A model generated the notes under the pieces. The model did no database searches. It saw only the letters and a program-made list of their open reading frames with translations, and was not told the DNA's origin. Made by a program: the position numbers and the translations under genes. A stretch of 49,731 nucleotides of DNA from Priapulus caudatus (lineage: Eukaryota; Priapulida; Priapulimorpha; Priapulimorphida; Priapulidae): NCBI RefSeq assembly GCF_000485595.1, contig NW_014577317.1, positions 226,079 through 275,809 of the forward strand, read 5' to 3'. Below, piece by piece: positions 1 through 44,594 of the stretch; within the stretch, counting starts at the first letter, position 1; each line of letters begins with the position of its first letter.

Positions 1-153
1 CCTACCTACCTACCTATCTACCTATCAATCTATCTATCCACCTATCTATCTATCTATCTAGCTATCTATCTATCTATCTATCTACCTACCTACCTACCTA
101 CCTATCTACCTATCAATCTACCTATCAATCTACCTATCAATCTACCTATCCAC

Positions 154-220
<67 letters not shown>

Positions 221-411
221 CCTATATATCTATCTATCTATCCACCTATCTAGCTATCTATCTATCTATCTATCTTTCTATCTATCTATCTATCTACCTA
301 TCTACCTATCAATCTATCTATCTAGCTATCTAGCTATCTAGCTATCTACCTACCTATCTATCTACCTACCTACCTATCTATCTATCTATCCACCTATCTA
401 TCTACCTACAC
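1..411. repeat. (TATC/TACC)n microsatellite
   Basis: Over 400 bp of imperfect TATC tetramers starting at the window edge. Confidence 0.98.
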
Positions 412-949
412 ATTAACAGACACAACTGTAAGTACTTGTTAGGATTAACGGAGCAGCGGCCGTTGACCATTGCCTACAGCAAGATATTCAACATATTCTA
501 AGCATAAAGGAACTAGACGAGAGTTTCTTGTTGCCCTTGACTGTCGTCGTTCTGCTATACTAGTGAGTGTACTCTAGGGGTATTTTGTTCATGTTGTTCA
601 CACGTTGTTAATCCTCCATGTACAAGTGTTCGGGCGGGACACTCTTGAGCAGCTCTCAGCCCACCAATGACGCTAATAGTAGTAACGAACAGATTCCTAT
701 CGTTTCATCCAGTGGTCACTGAATAGCGCCTAATTGTGTATTGTCTAATTGTCTGGCCAGTACCGGCCGGCAGGGGCGTAAAGGGGACCCCCAAGTTGTT
801 CGCGTGTAGCGATGCGTGGACGGTGGGTGGGAGGTCTAATTCAGATGTCCTTCACCCTTGGACTCTCTCTCTTTCTCTCTCTCTCTGTCCGGGGGGTGAC
901 TTCCTTCTGGGTTCAGTTGTATGTGTAATTCGTGCGTTTTGCTTAATTA
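412..949. other. No gene seen
   Basis: Mixed unique sequence. The 736-1101 frame is half microsatellite and has no family features. Confidence 0.6.
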
Positions 950-1023
950 AACGCCGTGTGTGCGTGCGTGCGTGTGTATGTGTGGGCGTGCGTTCTTCCG
1001 TGCGTGCGTGCGCGTGTGTTTGT

Positions 1024-1054
<31 letters not shown>

Positions 1055-1102
1055 CATGTGTGCGTGTGTGCGTGTGTGTGTGCGTGTGTGTGTGTGTGTG
1101 AA
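950..1102. repeat. (GT)n-rich microsatellite
   Basis: GTGCGTGC then GTGTGT, followed by T-rich 1103-1135. Frames over it are C/V/R artefacts. Confidence 0.95.
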
Positions 1103-1202
1103 CTTTTTTTTCTTTTTTTTTTCTTTTTTTTCCTTACTTACCTACCTCTTTAGTATGTATTATTTCTAATTATCTTTTGATTTCTTATTATTTTTCACTG
1201 TT

Positions 1203-1350
1203 TGGGATGGGATGGCATGGTATGGCATGGCATGGCATGGCATGGCATGGGATGCGATGAGATGAGATGGGATGGGATGGGATGCGGTGCGATGGGATGG
1301 GATGGGATGGCATGGAATGGTATGGATGGATGGATGGATGCATGGATAGA
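1203..1350. repeat. (GGCAT/GGGAT)n pentamer and (GGAT)n tetramer
   Basis: TGGCATGGCATGG-type pentamers run into ATGGATGGATGG. Confidence 0.95.
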
Positions 1351-1531
1351 TAGATAGTTATATTTTTTTGGGTATTTTCCTTTCAACCAAGCGGTCACCA
1401 ACTGAGTAACGCCACTGATTTCCCCGGACAACGCCGGGTATCCCGCTAGTATGTTATATTTGGATACTCTGTTAGAATACCATCTATTTGGATATATGAA
1501 ATGGCTATCTTGTCCACCCCTTCCCTCCCAT

Positions 1532-1583
1532 ACACACACGCACACACACACGCGCGCGCGCGCACACACACAAACACACGTCC
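1532..1583. repeat. (AC)n(GC)n microsatellite
   Basis: CACACACGCGCGCGCGCACA run. Confidence 0.9.
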
Positions 1584-1770
1584 ATGGTATTTCGGCGTGC
1601 ACATCAGACCAGTAAATTGTGCCCGATAATTGTTCACACTCTGACGCCGCTATTCTGCATAGGCGAAGACTAGAATACCAACATATCAGGAGCATAATTA
1701 TCACGCGCAGTTTATTGCTCTAGATCGCACGCGCGCGCGGGTCCAGCGACGGGTACTCTGTGCGTGTAAT

Positions 1771-1812
1771 AACTAGACAGAGGGCACTCACGGAGAGTGC
1801 ATACCTCCGCGA
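1771..1812. repeat. Repeat G1
   Basis: AACTAGACAGAGGGCACTCA and the following 20 bases recur at 23605-23645. Both copies sit next to CTCGCTG-rich and (CA)n DNA. A small GCACTC/GAGTGC stem is present. Confidence 0.75.
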
Positions 1813-1839
1813 CCATGTAACATGTATGTGCTCGCTGGT

Positions 1840-2170
1840 GGCGGCTGCTGACTGACTCGCCTGCTACTGACTCGCCGCTCACTGGTGGCTGCTGCTGACT
1901 CGCCACTCGCTGACTCGACGCGCTATCGATCGCGCCGCCCGCTGCTGCTGCATCGCCGCTCACTGGTGGCTGCTGCTGACTCGCCACTCGCTGACTCGAC
2001 GCGTTATCGATCGCGCCGCCCGCTCGCTGACTCGACGCGCTATCGATCGCGCCGCCCGCTGCTGCTGCATCGCCGCTCACTGGTGGCTGCTGCTGACTCG
2101 CCACTCGCTGAATCGACGCGTTAGCGATCGCGCCGCCCGCTCGCTGACTCGACGCGCTACCGATCGCGCG
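1840..2170. repeat. CTGACTCG minisatellite
   Basis: Nested units with CGCTGACTCGACGCGCTATC, GATCGCGCCGCCCGCTGCTG and CATCGCCGCTCACTGGTGGC, repeated two to four times. Confidence 0.9.
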
Positions 2171-2173
2171 GTG

Positions 2174-2174
2174 G

Positions 2175-2267
<93 letters not shown>
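2174..2267. repeat. (CA)n microsatellite
   Basis: Uninterrupted CA dinucleotides, about 94 bp. Confidence 0.98.
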
Positions 2268-2269
<2 letters not shown>

Positions 2270-2302
2270 AGTAATTCGCATAAAGCTCGATAACGGCTCG
2301 AC

Positions 2303-2560
2303 TCAAACAAAGTTTTCTAGTTCTCATTTCATTGTCCGTAGATAGCAATGCATAACCTTCCGCGTTTTAAGCATGATTCTTAAGCAAGATCAAACACGAA
2401 TCATCGGTCCTGAACCGCGAGGGCATTTCCTGGTAAATTAAAGCCATAATCGAAGCGATTTAGTCCACACCATTATATTTCTCTGCTCCCAGCATCTGGG
2501 CCACCGTGTGTCTCTTCGACTTCCTAGTTCCTCCGAAAAGTGCTCGGCGCAGCACAACGC
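2303..2560. repeat. Repeat F1
   Basis: Starts ACAAAGTTTTCTAGTTCTCA. Matches 5089-5312, with many single-base differences. Followed by (CT)n here and (AC)n in the other copy. Noncoding. Confidence 0.8.
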
Positions 2561-2570
2561 AGCGCCCATC

Positions 2571-2573
<3 letters not shown>

Positions 2574-2606
<33 letters not shown>

Positions 2607-2742
2607 CTGTCTGTCTCTCTCTCTTTCGCTCTTTCTATCTCTTTCTCTCTGTCTGTCTTTCTCTGTGTCTGTCTCTCTGTGTGTCTCTCTCTCTCTCTCG
2701 CGCGCGCGCTCTCTCTCCCCCCCTCTCTCTCTCTCTCTCTCT

Positions 2743-2776
<34 letters not shown>
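2574..2776. repeat. (CT)n microsatellite
   Basis: CT dinucleotides with GT and GC interruptions. Confidence 0.97.
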
Positions 2777-2778
<2 letters not shown>

Positions 2779-3483
2779 GAAGCGGCCAGCTGTCGGACAA
2801 ACACTTACTGTCGTCGACACCACGCGACGTCAGTGCTACGTTAGTTTCGGTCGACGTCGTTGAGGTCTCGATGCTGCTCGGTATTTGATCTGTCGACTAG
2901 CTAACTAGCTGTGGGGGTGGAGAAACTTAGTTGAGGATTCACCCGCTTAGTACTTTCATGCGTCGAAGAGACTCAATGGATACTACGAGACTAGTATCAT
3001 GGCCCGGCCATAAAGAGTGAACTTAATCTAGGGACACACAAGCATACCCACGCACTCACGCGCACACGCATGCACGCACCCACGAACGCGCACACATACA
3101 CACACCTGTAGCTATGGATATCCGTTACCGTACGCGCGCACACACAGGTGATAGGCCTAATGTCTAGAGTTGTAACACAGGCACATTTCTACACGATATA
3201 GATATAGCTGTGCTGTCACTGCATTGGTTCACGTTATTCACATAAGCATTCCGTGCCCCGCGGAGTAATTATTCATTTTGTTTTCAATGCCCGATCAGGA
3301 AATCATTCTATTCCGATATGAATACGAACTTCCTGCTTTGTGAAAGAATGGCTCGCTTCGAATGACAAGAGAGCATTTGCCTGCTCGACTGGTTTTTATG
3401 GCGGTTTACACAGCGCACCCTAAGCGTGTAATTATTACACACGCGTAACAACGCAAAGAGTGTAGATCGGCGCAATTACGAGT
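2777..3483. other. No gene seen
   Basis: Unique DNA with short ACGC-type patches at 3050-3110. No exon pattern recognised. Confidence 0.6.
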
Positions 3484-3621
3484 ATATATATATACATATA
3501 CGTGTATTATTAGCTATATATATGTATATGTGTGTGTGCGCGTGCGTAGGCCTACGTGCGTGAGTGTGTGCGTGCATGTATGTTTGTGCGTGCGTGCGTG
3601 CGTGCGTGCGTGTGTGTGTGT
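3484..3621. repeat. (TA)n and (GT/GTGC)n microsatellites
   Basis: TATATATATACATATA then GTGCGTGCGTGC. Confidence 0.9.
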
Positions 3622-3735
3622 CGCAGAATCTACCGCGTTAAACTTGGTCGCCGTTACTTACTACTCTCATTTTACTTTATACCTGCAAGCTAAAAGTTTA
3701 CATAGTATTTTGCACGATAACAAACTCGCATCTCA

Positions 3736-3779
3736 TCAGGAGTTAATGAAGACAAACATTTGTCTTCATTAACTCCTGA
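3736..3779. mobile_element. Hairpin micro-element 1 (44 bp) with TCTCA target duplication
   Basis: Near-perfect palindrome with 21-bp arms around a 2-bp centre. Ends are TCAGGAGT and ACTCCTGA. It is flanked by TCTCA at 3731-3735 and 3780-3784. Confidence 0.75.
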
Positions 3780-3911
3780 TCTCATGTATAGCGTATACTG
3801 GGTATGTGCGCGTATGACCACCTACGCATATGATTAGCAGAAATCATGTACCCTATATATATTTATTTTCTATTTACATGTAAACAAATTAATAGCTGAT
3901 AATACATAATA

Positions 3912-3958
3912 ACAGGAGTGAATAATAATAGATTATTATTATAGATTATAACTCCTGA
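3912..3958. mobile_element. Hairpin micro-element 2 (47 bp) with TAATA target duplication
   Basis: Ends are ACAGGAGT (first base changed from the family T) and ACTCCTGA. The AT-rich interior pairs imperfectly. It is flanked by TAATA at 3907-3911 and 3959-3963. Confidence 0.65.
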
Positions 3959-4112
3959 TAATAATAATGGATTATTAGCTCTTGATGTAAACAGTATTGT
4001 TGTTCCGTGATGTTATCCATCGGCGTTCTATTCGTAATGTGCGCCAAGAGAGTCATGTACATACATATTTGCTTTGCGGGCGCATCTGCTACTCCTCCCG
4101 CATACAACACAA

Positions 4113-4145
4113 TCAGGAGTGTATCAATATGATGATCACTCCTGA
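4113..4145. mobile_element. Hairpin micro-element 3 (33 bp) with CACAA target duplication
   Basis: TCAGGAGTG and CACTCCTGA surround a 15-bp partly pairing centre. It is flanked by CACAA at 4108-4112 and 4146-4150. Confidence 0.75.
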
Positions 4146-4150
4146 CACAA

Positions 4151-5088
4151 TGCATGCGCGAATGCCCGCACGTAATGTGAAGTTAGCTGAGCTTAGAGAT
4201 TAGCTCGGATTAGCTGTTTGTACTGCTATGTATGCCATGTTCGCAGCCAGTGTTAATTACGTATAATAGCCGGTCGCTCACAGCGTGGTCATCGTCGTGG
4301 CTAATGCGGCACGCCCTCGCGCGCGGGTTGGGATCAGCTAGAGATGGAGAGATTGTCAGACGATTTCTTCTTGGGTGCGATCGAGTTCGCGCATCGGTCG
4401 CTGTTCCACCCAGTCACGTTTCCAGTTGTGTGCCAGCGCGCAGCCGCGTGTTTTACCCAGTTACCCTGACCCACACTTTACGTGTGCGATGGAATAATTG
4501 GAAGCCGGAATTGAACTCAGCCCTTTCTGAAGAATTTTTTATTCATTTCGAGTATAGGGGTAACGTTGGTAAATAGTTGCCGTGCTGTAGGCATTGATCT
4601 TGAGTGTGTAGGCCAACGCGGGTTTTGTGCTGCGAACAGAGAACCTTTGCTGCCGTGTTGACGTACACACTGGTTATCGCTTCTGTTGACGTTTGGAATT
4701 CTGTAACTTAATGAGCCCTCCGATGGTCATTGTGGCGCCGCCCATTACTGACCGGATGTGGCTAATTTCCGTGTCGTCGTGAGGGCAGGTTGTGTTCATT
4801 TTATTTTATTCTATATGACCGTGTTTGACATAAACTGACATAGACTTGTCCCGAGTTAAATACTCGCGACATTTCAGACCTGCTTTCGATGCTTGATGTC
4901 TAGATATATTATTAAGTACAAGCTATGAAATCGGTGGCGAACTATCACTGTATATAATACATACGTATAGAAACGCAGGTGATAATAAAATGGTAATTTT
5001 TGTACTTTTTTGCGTATTGACTATTGATTATTCATCTATCGTATTTCCCAATTATCATTGCATATATTCGCATAGCTCGTACGGCGAT
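4151..5088. other. No gene seen
   Basis: Unique DNA. The 114-codon plus frame at 4232-4576 shows no family or splice pattern. Confidence 0.55.
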
Positions 5089-5312
5089 CAACAAGTTTTC
5101 TAGTTCTCATTTCATTGTCCGTAGAAAAGCATGCACTAACCTTCCGCGTTTGTAGCATATTCTTAAGCAAGATCAACACGAATCATCGTCACGCGAGGCA
5201 TTTTCCGGTAAATTACGCATAATCGCGCGTTTAGTCCACAATAATATCTTGCTCCCAATCTGTGCCACCGTGTTCTCTTCGCGTTCTAGTTCCCCGAAAA
5301 AGTGCGCGCACA
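5089..5312. repeat. Repeat F2
   Basis: Second copy of 2303-2560, about 13 percent shorter. Confidence 0.8.
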
Positions 5313-5326
5313 CACACGCACGCACG

Positions 5327-5369
<43 letters not shown>

Positions 5370-5425
5370 ACACGCAGACATGCACACGCACAACGCACGG
5401 ACGCACGCACGGACGGACGCACGAC
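5311..5425. repeat. (AC)n / (ACGC)n microsatellite
   Basis: CACGCACGCACGCACACACA run ending in GGACGCACG units. Confidence 0.95.
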
Positions 5426-5430
5426 GCTCA

Positions 5431-6502
5431 TGCGATTCTACAAGCTGCATCTGACTATGTCAGATGAGCTAAAAATCCTCGAAAAACATGTGTTAGATAT
5501 GTGCCAGATAGGGCCAAATCTACTTTTGTTCAGTGTTATCTGAAACATTTTCGACTCTGTAGTACAAACGCAATTGACTCCCGTTACCCTGCTTCAAAGG
5601 CCAAACGTAATGGAAATGTAACTAATTAGACTTAGCCGAGTTTCAAATTACACATGTAATGTCAAAACAAACGAATTTTCTATTCTATTACTCTATAATG
5701 TAAATATGTTGCATACACAACTAATCTAAATTATATAATACTAAATTGTGCATACACCAACATAATTGAGTAATCTGCTTTATTGAGACGATTTACTGGC
5801 TACGAGCTTATGCTGAACAGCACGTATAATCTGGCATTAGTATTATTCTGTGCTCATGTACAGAGGCTAGCGACCTGGCTATCGGTTTTCGCTGTCAGTG
5901 ATTGCAGTAGGCATAATATGCTCATGGTTCTTAATTAAGACCCTAAGATATGTGTTGTACGTAGGTGTTTGGTTTCACTCTATGGTCGCCTTATGGTGTT
6001 TTGCTATATGTTTAAACGAGTAATAATGAGTATATAACCATGCTGGATTTTTTAGTTTCGTATCAGAAATGTTTTGAACGCCACATTAAAATTTGTTGAT
6101 AAATGCTTCATGTATCATTTCTTTGTCAACTAATAACTATATGTTTAATTCGTAGCTCACGCACAGGATGTAACAACTTAGATAGTCAAATGTTATCATT
6201 GAAATTTAATGTAAAAGAGTTGTGGTGTAAATGATCTAATGTTGCGATAACTTAGCATATATGAATGTAGTGATTATAATTCACAAGGATTTTAATTGGT
6301 CAGTTATCACAGGTACGGTAAAACGTTTCAAAATTAATATATACTGACAGTGTCTATGGCAGTTTGCAGGTCTCGCGACCAACCGTTGTTTATTTCCTTA
6401 CTCTTGGCTTTATGTGCTACCGTATCGCTTTTTAGCTAACATAAACAGGAACAGCTGTTAAACAGTTCATACACGTGCGGTTGTCAGTTGCGTTTAATTT
6501 AC
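5431..6502. other. Intron or downstream part of the cyclase gene, no exon recognised
   Basis: AT-rich unique DNA after the exon 4 donor. Searched for a phase-1 exon resembling the end of a NIT domain without success. Confidence 0.5.
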
Positions 6503-39471
<32,969 letters not shown>

Positions 39472-39607
39472 CAAATAGTTGCTGTATTCAGTGTCGACTA
39501 ACGTCGATGATTGCCGTCGTAAACGTAACAAATGTATGAAATATATGATGACAGCGGTTGCCGCTACATCATTACCAAACAGCTGCTAATAACCAGCCCG
39601 TTCATCA

Positions 39608-40455
39608 CAAAAGAAACGTGTATACTCTCATGGCGGTGTATACGAGCCGATAGCAAGGTGTGATAGCGACACTATTGTGAAGACCGCACGTATTATCTGA
39701 AAATTGCATCGGGATGCTAGCTGCAGCGTTACATCTGCGCGAACGGAAGTGAACGTAATGGGATAGCAATTTATGACGCATCATCAATAAGAAGGACACG
39801 AGCTTGTGCGCAGGTGACGGAGCGCGATTGCGCGTGCTCTGTTATTGTCATCGATTAGCTTTCAGAAATATATATGTACATATCCGTAATTAGCACTGAT
39901 GGTGGTAATGAATTAGACCTATATTTTATCTTAGGCAATTAACGTAATTCAGCGTGATATTGTAATCATTCTTCTTTTAATCTTGACCGTTGACCAGGCA
40001 GGTACCACCGTCAACACGTCCGGTATCAGAATAAAAACCTCCAATCTGATGACGCTGCAGAAACAATATATTATAAAAATCGTATATTATAAGATAAATT
40101 TTTGTAGCGTAACCACTCACTAGAAGCAATGAAATTCTCTAGGCTTTGCTGACAAGAGATCTTAAGAGCATTACTCAAATGTTACGTAATGCACAAACCT
40201 TTTCGTGACCTCCTTGCAGTCTGTACTGAAATGTTTCGCTTAGAAAAATTACACGTAAATGCTGCGCACGGCGCACCTAGATGTAATGATGTTGATTGAA
40301 TCACCGCGGAGGTGTGCACGCTTTTGTCGTACTTCTGCACATTCGGCGCCATTCGGCGAAATCCTATCCCTACAGCCTATAGTCATTAAGCATAGTCCTT
40401 CATACAGTGATTTCCAGCTGCCTCCGTGAAATAGAGTTGTGCCTAATTAGTAATT
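39608..40455. repeat. Repeat I1
   Basis: About 0.85 kb from AGAAACGTGTATACTCTCAT to AATTAGTAATTAT. Present again at 41693-42005 (partial) and 42030-43153. Differences are mostly substitutions. Begins about 20 bp upstream of the cyclase exon 1 frame. Confidence 0.85.
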
Positions 40456-41311
40456 ATAAACAAAAGAATAGACTAGACCATTCCCCCGCTTCGATCAATG
40501 GATGTGCAATGTAGAGTCAAGTATCCCATAATACACAATACATTTGTATATTGTATAGCCTGATGCATAGAGATACTCTCGAAATATTGTTGATTAAAAT
40601 TTTACACCTACATTCTATTTTTTTCTGCATTTGTTTTCATCTACACGGGTGTCCGTGTGTTTTTACTTAGTCATTCAAAGTACATGCTGAGACTCCGTGA
40701 TAAGTAATAGCTAGGTTATTACGAGGCTGCTATATTTTATTATGCGTTCGATATATCACACTGCGCGTCTAGCATAGATACGTGTAACTTCTTTAGACTA
40801 CTGAATGGACAACTTCAATATATGGTCGTCATGGTAACGAACATGTATTGATAAATGTTGTTGGCCTAAATCTGTCTCGCCTTAATCTGTCGCACGCATT
40901 TGAGGATTGCGGCGCCACGGTGAAACGAGACCCAGGGGTGGTTACTCAATGCGCCTTTTAGTCCATGAGCCAGACGGCTTGTTTTCGGTACCAAATTGAA
41001 AGACAAATTGTTAGTGCTGTCAGATGGTACTCTAGCCCAAGGTGTTTTGAAATTTGTATGATAACCTTTCCGAAGTAGTAGCTTTCTTGTAGATTTTTTA
41101 ATTTTAATTTTCGCAAAATTTTGCTTCAGCATGGAAACGAGGCTCCAAATGAAACTTTGCAGGTATGTTCTTGATAAACAAAGAGACTGTTATAAATCAG
41201 AGTTGGTCACGGCCAAAATTGTTATAGGAATAACGTGAAAATTCAAAAACTTGCTGACTAAGAGAAATGATGTAATATTGATCTGCATAGAGTCTGGGGT
41301 GATTGTTGAGG
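40456..41311. other. No gene seen
   Basis: Unique DNA between repeat I1 and the KDZ-like relic. An 88-codon minus frame at 40866-41132 was not recognised. Confidence 0.45.
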
Positions 41312-41690
41312 GATCGATCGGTATCTGGAGTTCTGGATAGTCGCAGATACAACCGCGCCGTCAGATTCCATAAACTGATGTACGATGCGCTCCAGAGACT
41401 GGCCTGGGCAGGATTTCAGTCGTGGATTGAACGACTCCATGCAGACAGGAAAGCTTTTGTTGAAGATTTATTTGAGAGACTGATGTCTCTATACGATGAT
41501 CTATCCCAGAGAGAATTTCAGGAAGTCATGACGAGCTCTTCTTTCTCAGACTTCATCAAACTTTATGACACGTACCTGGACTATCTCCGCGACAGTAATG
41601 GGAATTAAACTATCGAGCTTCTAGATGTCTTATATTAGCATCGTGGAGATTATGTTAGGATTACTGAGAGCACCCAGAGAGGGATATCCA
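41312..41690 (+). pseudogene. KDZ-like transposase relic
   Basis: A plus-strand frame encodes RRYNRAVRFHKLMYDALQRL, then AWAGFQSWIE, then DDLSQREFQEV and FIKLYDTYLDYLR. It stops at 41608. Shifting frame near 41595 continues with LSSF, a TAG where the family has tryptophan, then MSYISIVEIMLGLLRAPREG to about 41685. I recognise this as the uncharacterised KDZ/Zisupton-like protein family common in cnidarian and other invertebrate genomes, where the segment reads LSxFWxSYxDxVExLLxLxRAxREG. That is from memory and needs a search. The frameshift and the in-place stop make it a pseudogene. It lies between repeats I1 and I2, in opposite orientation to the cyclase gene and upstream of its first exon. 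Confidence 0.5.
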
Positions 41691-41692
41691 TA

Positions 41693-42005
41693 ATCAATAA
41701 GGAGGTCACGAGCTTGTGCGCAGGTGACGGAGCGCGATTGCGCGTGCTCTGTTATTGTCATCGATTAGCTTTCAGAAATATATATGTGCATATCCGTAAT
41801 TAGCACTGAAGGTGGTAATGAATTAGAAATATATCTTAGGCAATGGGCCAATAAGAAATTAATTACGTAATTTGTCGTGATGTTAAAATCTTTTTTTATT
41901 AATCTTGACCGTTGGCCAGGCAGTATTAGGTACCGCCGGTTAATGGTCAACACGTCCGGTATAAAAATAAAAACCTCTAATCTGGTGACGCTGTAAAGAC
42001 AATGT
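41693..42005. repeat. Repeat I2 (partial)
   Basis: Covers the CGAGCTTGTGCGCAGGTGAC to GACGCTG part of unit I. Confidence 0.85.
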
Positions 42006-42029
42006 ATTATATCAAAATATTTATCACTA

Positions 42030-43153
42030 CAGAAACGTGTATATACTCTCATGGCGGCGTATACGAGCCGATAGCAAGGTGTGATCGCGACACTACTGTG
42101 AAGCACGACTAGCGCACGTATTATCTGGAAATTGCATCGGGATGCTAGCTGCAGCGTTACACCTGCGCGAACGGAAGTTAACGCAATGGGATAGCAATTT
42201 ATGACGCATAGGACATCAGCAATAAGAAGGACACGAGCTTGTGCGCAGGTGACGGAGGGCGATTGCGCGTGCTCTTTTAATTATTGTCATTGATTAATTA
42301 GTGATCAATAATATGTGCATATTCGTAATTAGCACTGAATGCGGTAATAAATTAGACCTATATTTTATCTTAGGCAATTAACGTAATTCAGCGTGACATT
42401 GTCTTCTTTATCATTCTTCTTTTAATCTTGACCATTGACCAGGCAGGTACCGCCGTCAACACGTCCGGTATCAGAATAAAAACCTCCAGTCTGATGACGC
42501 TGCAGAAACAATATATTATAAAAAACGTGTGTTTACTAGATTTTATACACACTGGATCGTCGCTCGACGTCGCTTATATGATTGCGATGGCCGACCCGTA
42601 CAACTCATGCGTCCTTTTTACCGTGGCTTTTATTTACACAATAAACTAGCTCGTGAAAAATAGGGAAAAATGCTTGTGCAGCATTTAAACCAACAAATAC
42701 CGCTACATAAACACATACAAGTATTATCACGTGTATTAACTTGAATATCATAACCGTGTTATGTGACTATAAAGGCTACTATATTAACGATTAATTTTTG
42801 TAGCGTAACCACTCACTAAAAGCAATGAAATTCTCTAGGCTTTGCTGACAAGAGGTCTTAAGAGCATTACTCAAATGTTATGTAATGCACAAACCTTTCC
42901 GTGACCTTCTTGCAGTCTGTACTGAAATGTTTCGCTTAGAAACATTACACGTAAATGCTGTGCGCGGCGCACCTAGATGTAATGATGTTGATCGAATCAC
43001 CGCGGAGGTGTGCACGCTTTTGTCGTACTTCTGCACATTAGGCGCCATTCGGCGAAATCCTATCCCTACAGCCTATAGCCATTAAGCCTAGTCCTTCATA
43101 CAGTGATTTCCAGCTGCCTCAGTGAAATAGAGTTGTGCCTAATTAGTAATTAT
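42030..43153. repeat. Repeat I3, with about 250 bp extra
   Basis: Full unit I with an extra segment near 42528-42790 (including TTTATACACACTGGATCGTC) that I1 lacks. No target duplication was resolved. Confidence 0.8.
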
Positions 43154-43946
43154 TAGAAGAACCATTTCAGAATCATACCTATATTTAAGGATATCTCCAA
43201 ATTTACTCTGTAAGCCTGTTGGGAGTTATTAACCGCTAGACACCTGTAAGGATATGGCTTTTAAGGCTTCAATTCGACAATTCTGAGTGATCTTTGTACA
43301 ATATTTGGCCATTCAGTGAAACTGAGTGACATCACTTGATCATCTAACAATCATAAAGCTACTAATTTGGCGAGGTTATCATATACCATAATAAACTAGA
43401 GGGAATAAGGTTTTTAAAAATCTATGTTAGAATTTGGTCTAAATTTTGGTACCAAATGGCCAGTTTGGGGGTTCTGGCCCATGAACTATTTAAGAACAAA
43501 TCAATAAATGTAAACCATCTCAGAAAATCTAAGATCACAAGATTTTGTTCTGTCCAGTATTGTGGGAGCAAAGTGATGAAAATGTGTACGAACTGCGACC
43601 TTGACATAATTTTAATTTTGTAAACGATAAATTATAACGGTAGTTATTTCATATATAATTCGTAAAATTTGTTCTGTAAATTGCGAGAATCCCGCCGTCT
43701 TCCTCGAATGAAAAACGAGGTTGAGAATATAGTCAATCAGATCAGTGTGCCTGCTCCAGCACCCATTCAAATGCAGCCGATATTCCTCCCAAGTTAGCGA
43801 TATCCACCATGTGTACCTGGCAACATTAAAAACGTAATCATCATCCTACGCGCCGCGTTGGTTCATTAACAAGGGTACATCTAGTATAAATTCTCAAGAC
43901 ACGCGCTTACTATTCAGTGTTTCAGCCGTTATCCGCTCTTCTCTCT
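43154..43946. other. No gene seen
   Basis: AT-rich unique DNA. Confidence 0.55.
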
Positions 43947-43951
43947 TCTCT

Positions 43952-43987
<36 letters not shown>

Positions 43988-44027
43988 GTTATGTATGTGT
44001 TGTGTGTTGTGTGCTGTGGTGTGTGTG

Positions 44028-44063
<36 letters not shown>

Positions 44064-44100
44064 CTGTGTGCGTGCCCGTGTGTGCGCGCGTGTATGTTGA
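43947..44100. repeat. (CT)n then (GT)n microsatellites
   Basis: CTCTCT to 43985, then GTGTGTG to about 44100. Confidence 0.95.
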
Positions 44101-44348
44101 CGTGCGCGTGCTTCTGAATCTGGATGCGTGCGTGTCTGTGTGCATGCGTGGCTTGCCAAATGCTTACACTGCCTTTACGATTACACCAGCGTGTAGTACA
44201 TGGCACGGAGCGCTTCCGAGGTTAGGCTGAAGAAATTTGAACTCATGGCCTACGAGTTTTCCATCGCGGAAATCGGATATCCAACAATTACAGAACGTGT
44301 CTAGCCAAGCACTAATCATAAATAACAATTATCCTAAAGTAGCTGACA

Positions 44349-44594
44349 TCTTGCCGAGATTCTCGGCGGTGATCGCCTCCTCGGCTGTATTATGTTTACA
44401 TGCGTAGCGTATTACCTGCCTGCATATGAGCAGCCGTCATATATAGGGATCAATACGCATGAGTACCATTGTCAGGTAATGCGTGTCACTGACACGCGAT
44501 ACCTGACAATGGTAGGCAGGCAGGCAGGTAATGCGCTACGCATGTAAACATAATACAGCCGAGGAGGCGATCACCGCCGAGAATCTCGGCAAGA
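44349..44594. repeat. Large foldback palindrome (246 bp)
   Basis: Arms of about 75 bp (44349-44423 and 44515-44594, starting TCTTGCCGAGATTCTCGGCG) are near-perfect inverted copies. A second palindrome with 25-bp arms, 44464-44514, sits in the loop. No target duplication was seen. Confidence 0.85.

Noticed and set aside
3736-4145. Possible CRISPR-like array because of three spaced palindromes
   Set aside because: Eukaryotic context, unequal spacing, unrelated interiors, and each unit has its own target duplication.
44225-44260. tRNA-like GAACTC box, also near 4497-4515
   Set aside because: Isolated B-box resemblance without an A box, acceptor stem or other arms.
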